A stretch of 64,000 nucleotides of DNA, taken from NCBI GenBank assembly GCA_004369085.1, contig ML210303.1:1-64000 (forward strand), read 5' to 3'. The DNA comes from Coprinopsis marcescibilis (lineage: Eukaryota > Basidiomycota > Agaricomycetes > Agaricales > Psathyrellaceae). The translations under genes were made by a program, and so were the position numbers. Positions 1 to 10,637 of the stretch are shown in pieces (position 1 is the stretch's first letter; every line of letters begins with the position of its first letter). A model generated the notes under the pieces. It saw nothing but the letters and a program-made list of their open reading frames with translations. It searched no databases and was not told the DNA's origin.

Positions 1-949
1 GCTGCTGCCAGGCACATTTCCTATGGACCCAATATTTAATATTCTGTCCCCTTTGCATAAAACACCACTGGAAATCGCAGTATTTTAGCAATTTCTATAC
101 CTTTCTGAGTGAATTTGAAAATTCTGGTCCATAGAAAATGGTCTAACCACTCGCCATTCTCAAAAATAAGTCAAAACACTTTGCTACTCAAAGTCTTTGT
201 AAAGTTATTAAGCCATATATCTGGCAAGTTGACTTTCTGATTAAATGGTAAATTCCGATTTGTGGTTTGATTTTGACCTTTAGTAAAGACAATATTCAGA
301 CTCAACCGTCAGTTACCCTCTAACTTCAATTGTTTTTGGGACAATACAAGCTTTTTGTGTTGTGCAATGTAGGTTACAATTCTGGGGGGATGGAGGGGAC
401 TGCCTTGTGATCCGCTCTGATCTTGGCATGGATTTACAACTAAATGGGTTCCTGGGTGCATTTCTTGAGCTGTATGGTCCTCAAACCTCATTCCAAGCAC
501 ATATAAGGTTTTAAAAAACATGAAAAATTCATCTCCATTACTATGTGCTGGAAAGCTACTGTATAACACACTCTAGAGTCTCAAAAATGGGGTGAGACAC
601 ATCCTTTTTCAAGATTTTGACCGATTTCCTATGGATCACCGATCCGGCCGCCAAATCACATGACACAGAGTTAGCAGGGGTTGGTCACCCCCACAAACAT
701 ATTGGCGCATGACTCATCAACGCGCCCACGACCACGCGGCCTGCGTCCGCGCCGGTGCTGTCGCTGAGGCTTGCTCTGTCAAAGTGCTCTTGGAATAAAC
801 AACCGCCACAGCATCACCAGAATAATGACAAGTCGCGGTGTTTAAAGGAAATAGAAAGAGAAGTATACATTGTCTGTATAGCTACAGAAACTATTGAAAC
901 AGGAATTAACACGTCTTCAGGAACTACAGTTGCTTTGAATATCCAAAGC
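1..949. other. Gene-free left edge with short repeated motif
   Basis: No coding region with recognisable features was found. The stretch is AT-rich up to about 640. A 13-base word, TTTCCTATGGACC, at 17-29 recurs inverted at 126-138 with one mismatch and direct at 625-637 with one mismatch. This suggests the remnant of a dispersed non-coding repeat, but no element ends are visible. From about 650 the sequence is the promoter side of the phosphatase gene that follows. Confidence 0.5.
710..716. promoter_or_regulatory. TGACTCA (AP-1/Gcn4-type) site
   Basis: The palindromic bZIP word TGACTCA lies about 235 bases upstream of the PP2C start codon. Fungal Gcn4/Cpc1-type factors bind this word. Occupancy here is inference, since a single 7-base match can occur by chance. 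Confidence 0.3.
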
Positions 950-2793
950 ATGTCACTGCGCCGTTCGCTCAAACCGTTGGCTGCTGTCGTCGCTATCGGG
1001 GCTCCAGGATACATCTACTATCGATTCCGGACCAAGCAAGAATCGTTTGATATTCCAGTCAGAGTCAAAGGACCAGACGGAAAGTCAGAAATGACCACCC
1101 GGACATTCCCCCTGCTGCCTTTGGCGACCCTTGAGGCACGTCTGAACCAGAATGCTACAGCTCACGCCCAAACTCGACCGGGAGGACTTGTTTGGAAGTA
1201 CGCGACCGCTTCTCTCGCATCCAATGACCCTCTCGAAGACGCCAACGCGAATGCCATCGTCCAGCGCGACAGCTCCGACCCAGCTGCACCAGGAGACTTT
1301 CTCTTCTTCGCCGTAATGGACGGTCACGGAGGCTACGAAACTTCACAGCTCCTTTCGAAAGTCCTTATTAAGGCCGTTGCTGCCAAAATATCTACCCTCA
1401 ACACCGAACCCACTTCACCCAAGTCCACTTGGTGGGGTGGACTCCGGTCTGCCCTCTTTGCCTCATCGTCCTCTTCGGCCAACTCGAAACAAACTGCAGG
1501 CCCGGGAGACTCGGATCCCCAACGCGTTTCATCTGCAATTCAGGACGCCTTTGTGGAATTAGATCATGAACTGATCAGTGCCCCACTTCGCATTCTTGCG
1601 TCCAACCTCGATGAGGAATCCAGGAAGAAGGGGACCACCCCGGATCTCAGCCAACACCCACTCGCCTTAAAGTCCATGCACCCTGCAATCTCCGGTACGT
1701 TTCAGATTGCGCTGTGCACTTAGCAAGTGACTCGACGAACTTAACGTGTTATGGGGGAATAGGAAGCTGTGCTCTGATGAGCGTTTTCGATACGGCCCAT
1801 CGTAACCTTTATGTCGCTGTGACTGGCGACAGTCGTGCTGTAGCCGGCATCTGGGAGCCTTCCGAGGACGGCAAAGGCAGCTGGCGCGTCGAGGCTCTTA
1901 CTGAAGATCAAACGGGACGTAACCCTTCGGAATTGGCACGGTTAGTTCGTTTATTTTATCTGTACTTGACTCAGTAGCAGTCAGTTAATGTCTAATTTAG
2001 CATGCGGTCTGAGCATCCCAAGGAAGAAGAGAACGATGTGATCAGGGAAGGCCGTGTCCTTGGTGGCTTGGAGCCAACGCGTGCTTTCGGTGATGCACGG
2101 TACAAATGGCCTCGCACTATACAGCAAGCGTAAGTGTATCAAACGACCAACGGGATTTCTAATAGTCTAACCCGGTTTCGTGTAGACTCAATCAGGCATT
2201 CCTGGTCGGAAATGGATCCTCGATGCGTAACCCGCCCACTCTGTTCAAGACCCCTCCCTATGTCACAGCCCAACCCGTTGTCACTCACCGTCATCTGCCC
2301 TTGACCGAAGCCTCTTCCAAGCCAAACTATTTCCTGGTGATGGCCACCGATGGACTATGGGATGAACTAAGGTTAGCGATCACCTGCATATCGCCAAACC
2401 ACAACTAACCTTGCGGCTATTTCTCGCAGCAACGACGATGTCATCAGTCTCGTTGGTGGCTACCTCTCCGGCGTGAAGGGGACAGTCCCCAAATCTGATC
2501 TCCCGTCTCTTGTACCCATCGCCTCTGGCGCATCCGGCGTCGAGGGAAAACGCAACAAGAAATCCAACAAAACTGATGGCTCGTGGGCATTCGTAGATGA
2601 CAACGTCAGTGCACATCTCATCCGGAACGCATTTGGTGGAGGCGATGAGGGTACTCTGCGCCGCCGCCTTAGCATCCCTGCGCCCTTCTCTAGAAGATAT
2701 CGCGACGACGTAACCGTCACTGTTGTCTGGTGGGAAAATGGAAACGAGCACCAAGCTCAGATCTCGAAAGATCAACTTAAAGCTAAGCTATAG
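950..2793 (+). CDS. PP2C-family phosphatase, PTC5/pyruvate dehydrogenase phosphatase-like
   Basis: Mg/Mn-dependent serine/threonine phosphatase of the mitochondrial PTC5/PDP branch, which reactivates pyruvate dehydrogenase by removing phosphate from E1 alpha. Five exons read cleanly: 950-1694, 1724-1940, 2001-2129, 2186-2371 and 2430-2793, giving 546 residues. The metal-binding DGHGG box is near residue 124. GDSRAV follows in exon 2, RAFGDARYKW in exon 3 and ATDGLWDEL in exon 4. The segment with SELARMRSEHPKEE then RVLGGLEPTRAFGD resembles PDP proteins more than ordinary PP2Cs. The N-terminus is basic with a short hydrophobic stretch (VVAIGAPGYIYYRF), fitting mitochondrial import and membrane anchoring. 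An open frame runs upstream to 755 without a better start, so the ATG at 950 is preferred. Confidence 0.88.
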
Positions 2794-3003
2794 CGTAGGA
2801 CTTCCATCTCGAGTACATACCTGTAATCTCCCAACAATGTACCGCCGCCGCAATCCCTTCCCCCGATTTGAGATTGATTAACACAGCGATTGTATCTGAA
2901 GCCATAACACAGAGCAAGTGGATAATGAATGCATGGATGGGATGGATGAATAACTAACTAAATTAACTACGCCTAAACTACAAAGTCTCTATAGTGGTGC
3001 ACA

Positions 3004-5280
3004 TTATATACCTCTCGGTAACTTTCGTTTCTTTGAATACGTAACGATGTTGAGAGGATTTGAATACTGAACTTTGTGGCTACTTTTGCCGTTCGAGTGG
3101 TGGAAGGGACGTTTCTGAGAACTCCCCTCGTGTACAACACCGTCGGGTGATTTCCGTTTTTTACCGGTGCTGTTGCCGTAAAAGGAGGAGGTCGGGATGC
3201 CGTTTGATGTTGGTGTTGTTGAGGCGGAGTTTGAGGTTGCTGGGCGTGATGCAGGCGACGATGAAGGAGGAGGCGGAGGTGGTGAAGAAGGCCGGGGTGA
3301 AGAAGACCGCATCTCCACGTCTTTCGAAGGAGAACTAGGCGGTCCCCCCTTATCGCTACCTTCCTCAGGCTGATCAACCTTCTTTCCTGTATCCTCCTTG
3401 TCCGAATCCTCGTCATCCGACTTGTACTGGTTCAGCGTATTGATCGTTGACCGAGCCTTCTGAGAAGCGGCAGCTGCAATCTTGTTCTTGAGCGCTGCGG
3501 CTTGTGGGTCGACACCGTTGACCTTCTTGCCATCGCCGTTAATGGTTGGTGACGGTAGCAACGGGCCAATGAATGGCTTATCCACTTTCTCCCCCTGGTC
3601 CTCCGCCTCCTCATCCCGCTCCTTGCGCTTCATTGTCTTCATCGAGTTGCTCAGCCGCGGTTTGCTCGACTGCCCGCTCATGAAGCCATTCATCTGCGAC
3701 TTGACAGCGCCTTCCAACCCTTGCCCCTTGGATCGGATGTAGAACAACATGTACGCGCTTTTCTTGTTCAGTGGAGGGCCTGAGACCTGGGTCACCGACT
3801 CGTCGTTCATTTCCCACCATTTTCCATCACGGCTCTTCACGAACGCGAAGTAGTGGCCAGAATTAGGGCCACCCCCGGCATGGCAGATAACGCCGTACAG
3901 CGAATATGTGGGACCAAACTGTCCGTCACTCATGTATGGCTGCAAGCTAAGGGCTTCGTCATAATTGACGTGGTGTCCTATTTTTCTCCCCAATGGCGAG
4001 AACCGCTTCAGGTGGACGGTCAAAATCGGTGGCGCTTCGTGTATCGTAAACCGCTTCTCAGCAACAACAGGTTTCTTGCACCTGCACAAAATACGATGAG
4101 ACCGCGAAGCATAATAGTCTGGTTGGACCCACTGTTCGCACTTGTACTTGTCAGCACCTTTGAGGTAGTCAATAGCAACAAATTTGCGAAGGGCATCTTT
4201 CACAGTCTCGGTCTTGAAGATATCCAAGCTGAGGTCGAGTATCCGATCAAAAGTGTCGCTGTTGTGCCCACAGTCTCGACATGTCACTCGAGATCGCAGC
4301 CGGCCACCAAAAATCTTGTGCACCCATGTTGTTTCTGCAATTTTGGGGTCGAGTTTTCTGCAGCAGATTCATGAGCACCCTAGCCAGGAAGACACTTTCT
4401 GTAGCACACGTACGCTGGCTGTCCGACCAAACAGGACTTTTGCAGAGCGTCAATGGCATATCGCAGGAATTCGTGAGTGTCTTCCTGACGGCCTTTGCGC
4501 ATGTGCTTGGCAATTGCTGGAGAAAGGACGATCAGCGTGGGCACTGCAGCGACGATTGGCGTGTGTACCCACTCTGTAGGCGATTCGTGATGGATGCAGG
4601 CGAGAAGGCAGATTTTGATGGACCAAAGGCTTTTGCAGCCACTATTCGAAGACTGCAGGTCATGCAAAAGTCTTTAGCCCGACCTTGGATTATGATGAGT
4701 ATGGACGTTAGGACAACAATAGACGGCGAGGTCCACTCACAAGAGTCTGACTTGTGCGCCATAAGAATGCGCAGCAACGGCGGGGTGTGAAGCAGGCATT
4801 GGAGGGCGCTGTTCAAGAAACAGGTGTTCCCGAGGTTGTACAGGCCAGAGCCAACGTTGGCATTTGCTGGCCATGAAAGGTCGATACCTCCTTGGTAGAG
4901 AGATTTGGTAGACGCTTTGGGTGATTTTGGCTGAGACTCGGTGTTTGAAACAGCTTTCGAGGTTGAAACTGATGCTGTTGCTGGTTCAGCTGGCTGTACG
5001 CAAAAGAAAGCGCGTCAGATAACGATAATAAGCGCTATACGACGCGCGAAATGCCACTTACTTCAGACCGTGTCAACTTGGGAGAGGGTGGGGCGTTGAT
5101 CGGTTTGTATTTGCCTTCTGGGACGGCATAGGCGCCAGACGACGACCCCTCGACAAACTCCACTGGGGGTGGTAGCAGACTGTTGAAGGCGTCGATGTCC
5201 TTAGCTGGGCGATAGTCGTCTGCGGGTGACTGGTGAGCTGGACCAAAGGCTGAAGACGGTAGTAGAGGGGAGGCCAGCAT
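3004..5280 (-). CDS. Ubiquitin carboxyl-terminal hydrolase, USP36/Ubp10-like
   Basis: Cysteine-protease deubiquitinase of the USP (C19) family; the closest type is nucleolar/nuclear USP36/Ubp10. The Cys box [18 protein letters not shown] is in the second coding exon. [18 protein letters not shown] follows, then a zinc-binding TCRDCG knuckle, and the His box [18 protein letters not shown] with WWEMNDESV. Junctions read cleanly, for example GQPA joined to [14 protein letters not shown] across an intron near 4330-4400. The C-terminal third is low-complexity, rich in Ser, Pro and Lys, and ends in the basic run [10 protein letters not shown], as expected for a nucleolar enzyme. The same frame is open to an ATG at 5424, giving 48 more residues. 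The start at 5280 is chosen because it begins the proline/serine leader. Confidence 0.87.
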
Positions 5281-6259
5281 TGCCAGTGGTGGTCGATGGC
5301 CTTTGACTGAGAAATAGCCCAAGCTTGGCCTGCGTAGAGGCAATAAAGACCTACACAACTGCCTCCAAATTATATAGACAGGATGTAATGGAACCAGAGG
5401 GCGGCTAATTAGCGTTGTAGACAAAAACCAGAGAGATTATTTTCGGTCAATCCTTGTTTGTTGCTTGTGGCGCGTTCTCTCACGTGTACATCCACCTCTT
5501 CACCTCACTCTCCCATCGGAATCCCTTTCTGCCTCTTTCTGCCTTCCTAAAACGCTGAAACTCAGTTATAATATAGAAGAGCTCTCTGCAATACAATCCT
5601 GGTTGAATTCAGCAGCCGCGTTGTCTCTATTCCTGCTTTGAATTCTAGTTTTCATTTCCGAAGCTTTCAACCAACGATCGTCCATATTCTTCACCTGCAA
5701 ATCTATGTGGACATGGCTACGTCGGTTCCGCACCATTACAAGCTTGGTCCAGGCTTTAGTTACACTGACAGCTGCAAAGGTCCATCTCGTCAATGTCACC
5801 TCGGCTTTTCAACGCTCTACGCCGTGCGGTACCGCCGTACCCAATGCCTGGAACAGCAAGGAGCTTCTATTCAGGTGGTAGACATTTTGCTTGTAACCTG
5901 GAACATAGAATGCATACGACGAACTTGCAGTTGGCCGAACGTTGGATGCTCTTGTGTCTCAAGTCCAAGTTTCACTAATAAAATGGGGTATATTGTATGA
6001 CAACAAAGGAGCGTGTTATAATATGATTATACGGTGCAATACTGTGGTATTAAACGTCCATCTACCGGGACGTTGCGATCATACGGTAAGTAACAAAGGA
6101 ACGTCGAGATCATTGAGATCAAAAGGTACAAACAAGAAAACGAAACGAATAAAAAAACAAAGTAGCAGGAGTCGGTCCACTGCCAAAATACAACTAACGA
6201 AACCGTAAAAATCCGTGCACCTACAAAGTGGTAGTTTCAAGTCCCAGAAGGTCCATGAT
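5281..6259. other. Intergenic region with one candidate small ORF
   Basis: This lies between the starts of the deubiquitinase and the 3' end of the C2H2 gene. A 61-codon ATG frame on the plus strand at 5793-5978 is listed separately. A TATAATATA word sits near 5569-5577. Nothing else is recognised. Confidence 0.4.
5793..5978 (+). CDS. Candidate small ORF, unknown
   Basis: A 61-codon frame starting with ATG. The first 30 residues (beginning MSPRLFNALRRAVPPYP, then RSFYSGG) look like a mitochondrial presequence: basic, with no acidic residues. The stop codon overlaps an AATAAA polyadenylation-type word at 5977-5982. A TATA-like word lies about 220 bases upstream. No family is recognised and the frame may be chance. 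It is listed because all four properties coincide. Confidence 0.2.
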   Translation: MSPRLFNALRRAVPPYPMPGTARSFYSGGRHFACNLEHRMHTTNLQLAERWMLLCLKSKFH

Positions 6260-7924
6260 CTACACTCCAGATGCAAACTCATATGGATGCGAAGCAAATA
6301 AATCTGCCGCACTAAACGAATTGTGCGACAAATTGCTGGGGTTGAAATACTGGTGGAACGGAACAGGAGACACAGATCTCGACGGCTGGCGTTGATGAGA
6401 CGCCAGCATACCATTACTACCGCTTGAACTGGAACCACCAGTTCCAGTAGACAATTCCTGGAGCGTCGGGTTCGCAGAGTAGGTGAAATGAGACAAGGGA
6501 GTGTCGAGGTAGTTATTACCCGACGGAGCGGGGGAGGGAGAAGTCGAATACGAAAAATGTTGGGGTGGATTGCTTTGTGCTGAAGTCGAGTGCGCGGTCG
6601 TTATTCCAGCAAGGAAAGTTCGAAGCCCCCCCTGCACGGGCCCCTGAATATAGATCGACTCTGGGAGATGGTGCCCGTTGTGAGATCCGAGCTGGTCTGC
6701 AGAGTTGAACGTCGTGAAATGTTTGGAGGTGTGCTCGGGGGGTACGTTTAACCATTGTACAAAGGGGTCTGAGAAATGAACAGGTTAGACATGTGAGGCG
6801 GACTCTGGTGAAGGAACACGCACCCAAGGTGATTTCGTTCATCATCTTCTTTCCGCGTTGCGAAATAGGAGTCTCTGCTGTGATCCTCATCTTCCCAATG
6901 GGTCTGCTTGGCTGCGGGCTGAAATTCATGACCGACGCAGGTCGAGCGATAGCCGGTGGGGGACCCTCCGTAAGAGTCCAAGGTTCTATAAACAATCTGA
7001 CTGAGCCGAGATTGACAAACGACAGAAATATAAATGAAACGAACCGAGATAAGACACCTGCGGTCGAGTCTGCGTGTTGAGCTCTGTGGTCGTCTTAACC
7101 CGCTGTTTCTTGGCGCGAGGTGCAGATCTCCTGCCGGAAGGTATGTAATCCTGGTCAGGATCGTCTTCCACGGCCTTGCGCTTGCGAGAGGACGGCGCAA
7201 TCTTGGGGTAAAACATGTCCGTAATTGAGTATGACTCGATGTCATCGGGGGCGCTCGTTCCGTGCTTTTGCTCGAGATGCGTCTTGAACAAAGACGGCCT
7301 CTTGTTTCTGTTGGAGTCCGCTCGTTAGAGCAGTACAAAGTCAATACGAAACTCAAGGTCTCACTTGAAATGACAGCCCTCGTAGGGACAGCGATACGGA
7401 TGTGGGTGAACATGGGTCTCCCTCTTGTGCCGAGTACGAGACGAAGGATCTGCAAATGTGCGGGTACACCCTTCAAAGTTGCAGCGATGGGGTTTCGCTC
7501 CGGTACTAAACGACCTGAGTACACAGACGAACACCAGAAAACAAAGCAAAACGCACTGTATGTTCAAATGCGTCTTTAAACCAGAGTTCTGGCTAAATCT
7601 CTTTCCACAGTCATTACAGGCGTATGGTCTGGGACTCGGTCGTAAGTTGGCTCATCCGAGTGTTTGGAGAGGCAACTTACTTGAGGCCAAGATGCAAAGC
7701 CTTGTGGCGATTAAAGTCGCCCCTTCGCGCAAATGGAGCGTCGCAAAGGTCGCAGGTCAAACGCTAAGACAGACTGGAATTAAGCCAAGAGACGGAGTAT
7801 CTGGCAATTAACTTACCCCTTCTTGGATTGTCTTCCCTTGAGATTTAAGAACCTGAGAGGTTAGGTCTGGACTCTGGGGGACACGGTGAGGATGGTTTCT
7901 GCGAGACAAATAAAAAGCGAGCAT
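6260..7924 (-). CDS. C2H2 zinc-finger transcription factor (four fingers)
   Basis: Putative DNA-binding regulator. Six exons join in frame. The start ATG at 7924 opens MLAFYLSRRNHPHRV. Four consecutive C2H2 fingers follow across three introns: CDLC..HKALH, YACNDCGKRFSQNSGLKTH, HRCNFEGCTRTF..HKRETH and YRCPYEGCHFK..HLEQKHG. The third and fourth have the C-x4-C spacing of TFIIIA/Zap1-type fingers. Next come a basic patch (SSRKRK, PRAKKQR), probably a nuclear localisation signal, and a Ser/Pro/Asn-rich tail ending HPYEFASGV that may act as an activation region. The phase between the last two exons only fits if the short exon ends at 'RPQVSYL', which settles the frame. Earlier upstream coding exons cannot be excluded. 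The target genes are unknown. Confidence 0.82.
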
Positions 7925-8730
7925 GCCTTGGTGTTTGCGTTCGCAGACAGGGTGTGATTCCCAGCTGTCCTGGTCACGGATCTCGTCCTGACATGCATTG
8001 GCATTTCGGTCGGATATAAATAGGTTAACCTGGAGAAAGAGGGTAGTCGAGGCTGTCCTGCAACTCTCAAGCTACAGTTAAGTTACAACGGGGAATGGCG
8101 AACAAGTATTCGTGAAAGAGGGATGAAAATGTTCCACCCATTCTCGTACTCCCTTTTAACATTCCCCAAGCCTAGATTCCTTCGCTCTTTCCGTTTTAGA
8201 GAAGTGAACTGTTCTATCCAGCACAATCGAGGTATGCATTATTATTGTTTTGAAAGCGGACTTAAGCAAGTCTGTCGATTGGGCTGGAGTCCGGTTTGGG
8301 TGTCCATAATCCAGGAATGGAAGTCGGTAATGCAGAATCTGGGAACCAACAAAGGCTAAATTGGTCGGTAATTATTGCGGTTATCATTTCGAGTGATCGT
8401 CGGCCAGATTAGGTCAGGCAAAGGTGTCAGTTGCACCAGCCGCGGCTGCCAAAACAAGAGGCTGAGGAAAGGAGGCCGGGTGATGCTCTTGTGTGCCCCA
8501 CGTGGAAATTTAAATCAGTACCTATTGCCCAAGAACAATGACAAGGAGCTGGAGGGCTTCCACCCAACTCGATCCCTTCAGCAGTGAGCATTCGCCAAGA
8601 CTGAGAGAAAAGTCAAATCCATAGCAGACTCTCCTCAAGAACAATCAGAGTAAATCGTGCATTACCGATAGAAAACGGGTGCATCTAGGTGCCAAGTTCC
8701 GGTAGATCTTAAAACGGGGGTGTTGATTAT
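7925..8730. other. Intergenic region, nothing recognised
   Basis: About 800 bases upstream of the C2H2 gene and downstream of the F-box gene. Only short frames without ATG-initiated conserved features are present. It probably contains the C2H2 promoter and 5' leader. Confidence 0.4.
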
Positions 8731-10170
8731 TCAATTTCCCAAACCGGGGCCATCTACTCGTTTCGTGATGATTTCTTCCAGCCAAGGGGCAATAGTCCAT
8801 AGATCAGTCCAAGTAAAGGGCGCGTAGTGTCGACTGCTCGTTGCTCCTTCTCCTTCAATGATAGGACCAAGGATTTGGGTAGTAATCCTAGTAATCTATG
8901 TTAGTATAGAAGATCAAGGGAGCGGGACGTAAATGAACTACATCATGGATCCAACCCAGCGAGCACCTTCGTCTCTGATTTCTTCAAAATCCTTCCAACG
9001 CATATCTCCTCCTCCGGATGTATAGAGTGGGTAATTGGAATGCACTGCCGCAGGCATTGGTTGGGTTATCCGGGTATACGTCAGAGGGTATAGTGGAAAA
9101 TATTGTGTAGGCGCCGCTAAGCCGAGCCATTGGTTAGAAACATGAATATTAATTGATAGAGCTTACAAGGAGAGGATGGTTCCAGTGTGACAGGATATAC
9201 ACCATGGTCTTCAATGACGTTTTGCCTCCCAATGACTGACACGCTTGGGCCCACTTCACTCAGAGAGTCGGTAGGATCGATTCCCGGAGGATTGAGTAAT
9301 ATGTGAGCATTGGCGTTTACTGAAGCTTGTGACCTAGGCTTCGTCATTGTTCCAAAGACGAGGATCCTGACATCCATAAACTCAACCAAGACCTAGGGGG
9401 TTCTGTCGGAAAGTGCCAGGCAAGGGTGTGTTGTACCTACTCTGATTCGAGTCTCCAGATGCGCCAAATTGTTTTGGAGCCTGAGATGAAGAGATGAGCT
9501 GACAAACTGGGATCGGCGGACAAGGCTATACTTGAGCTCATTGAAGACCACGATTGGGTTGTAATTGCGCGAAGATATCTCCAGCTCGTTTGCAGAACCG
9601 TTTCGGTTTAGAACGATATACCTGAAAAATCAGATTCGGGAACAGAGTCGCGTAGCAGCAAATGCTGACTTGGTCCAGGCCTCATCCGCCGTGCAAGAAG
9701 TTGTTCCGCGGTGCCACACCCTGTATAGGGTCCTTAAAAAGCCAACGTTAACTCCAGGTGCAGACGTCCGAAGGAACGACGCACTTCAGGAAAGCTTCTT
9801 TCCAAGCGGAATCCTTTTTCCACCTGGTCCATCCAGGAAGAAACCGTCGATTGAAACACTCTTCCCATTCAGCGGCCCTGAGATTGGGCAAAGTCGCTTC
9901 GTAAAGAAGGAACGAAGGGCGTGCCAGACTGAGTATCTCTACCCAGTTTTGCCTGGGAACCGTTGGCCTGACACTGAGGTGTTTCAACACGTCTTCGTAA
10001 GAATGAGATTGCAGGTTGGCTAAGATCGGTTTCCGCCATGGATTCAAGGCAGAATCAGATGCGACGAGGTAAAGCCGTTTTGATAGATGGGACATGGTTA
10101 TCAGGGATTTGAGATCCAGTTCGCCGAGTATTTCGGCTATGAGTTCGACAGGTAAGCCTTCAAAATGCAT
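8731..10170 (-). CDS. F-box protein
   Basis: Probable substrate receptor of an SCF ubiquitin ligase. The N-terminus is a classical F-box: GLPVELIAEILGELDLKSL followed by SHLSKRLYLVA. Rebuilt exons join in frame. EAFLK joins TLYRVWHRGTT after a GTGCGT..AAG intron, and DEAWTK joins YIVLNRNGSANELE after a 52-base intron. RIR joins VLVEFMDVRILVFG, and the last exon ends VDGPGLGN. The part after the F-box, with FNELKYSL, NNLAHLETRIR, MDVRILVFGTM and NAHILLNPPG, belongs to a type common in mushroom-forming fungi that has no leucine-rich repeats or WD40 domain. The last intron carries a good ACTAAC branch site. The substrate is unknown. Confidence 0.8.
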
Positions 10171-10637
10171 TTGGTCGGTGGACGGCTACAACGGTGGTGG
10201 CAGGAGGAATCAAACACGCCCGCAAGCGACCGCAGCGGTAGCAGTTGGTTGGCTGGCCCAAGCGACGGAGACTTGCCGGCCCGCCAACTTGAACATAAAC
10301 GCTCACCATCATACCCCCTAGCTTTTCTAGTCTCCAGCGCTTAGGACTTGAGAATTGTACTGACTACCTGGAATCACGATCCGCGGGCTTCTGGGCGAGC
10401 TGGAGTCTACTGTGGCAACAAGCTTCGGCAGATGCATTGTTCTGACGTTTCTCGACGTACTTCTTGAGCCAAAACCAGGCATAGACAGGCCTCGTTGGCA
10501 CATCCGGTCCACCGTCGCTGCTTGCAAAGCTTTGCCACAGAGATGGCATCTATTACTCAAGGTCATGGCTGGGCAGTTTTTGGCCCTTCTTTTCCCCTTT
10601 CTTCCCTTGCGATTGTTTTCTCTTTGCAGCGTTGCTT
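10171..10637. other. Divergent promoter region, F-box gene / KRE6 homologue
   Basis: 467 bases between two start codons on opposite strands. No TATA box or known site stands out on reading. Short frames here have no supporting features. Confidence 0.45.

Noticed and set aside
6748..7524. 258-codon minus-strand frame over the C2H2 gene
   Set aside because: Splice phase into the next exon (G+AC giving DPFVQWLNV) excludes this frame, and the zinc fingers lie in the other one.
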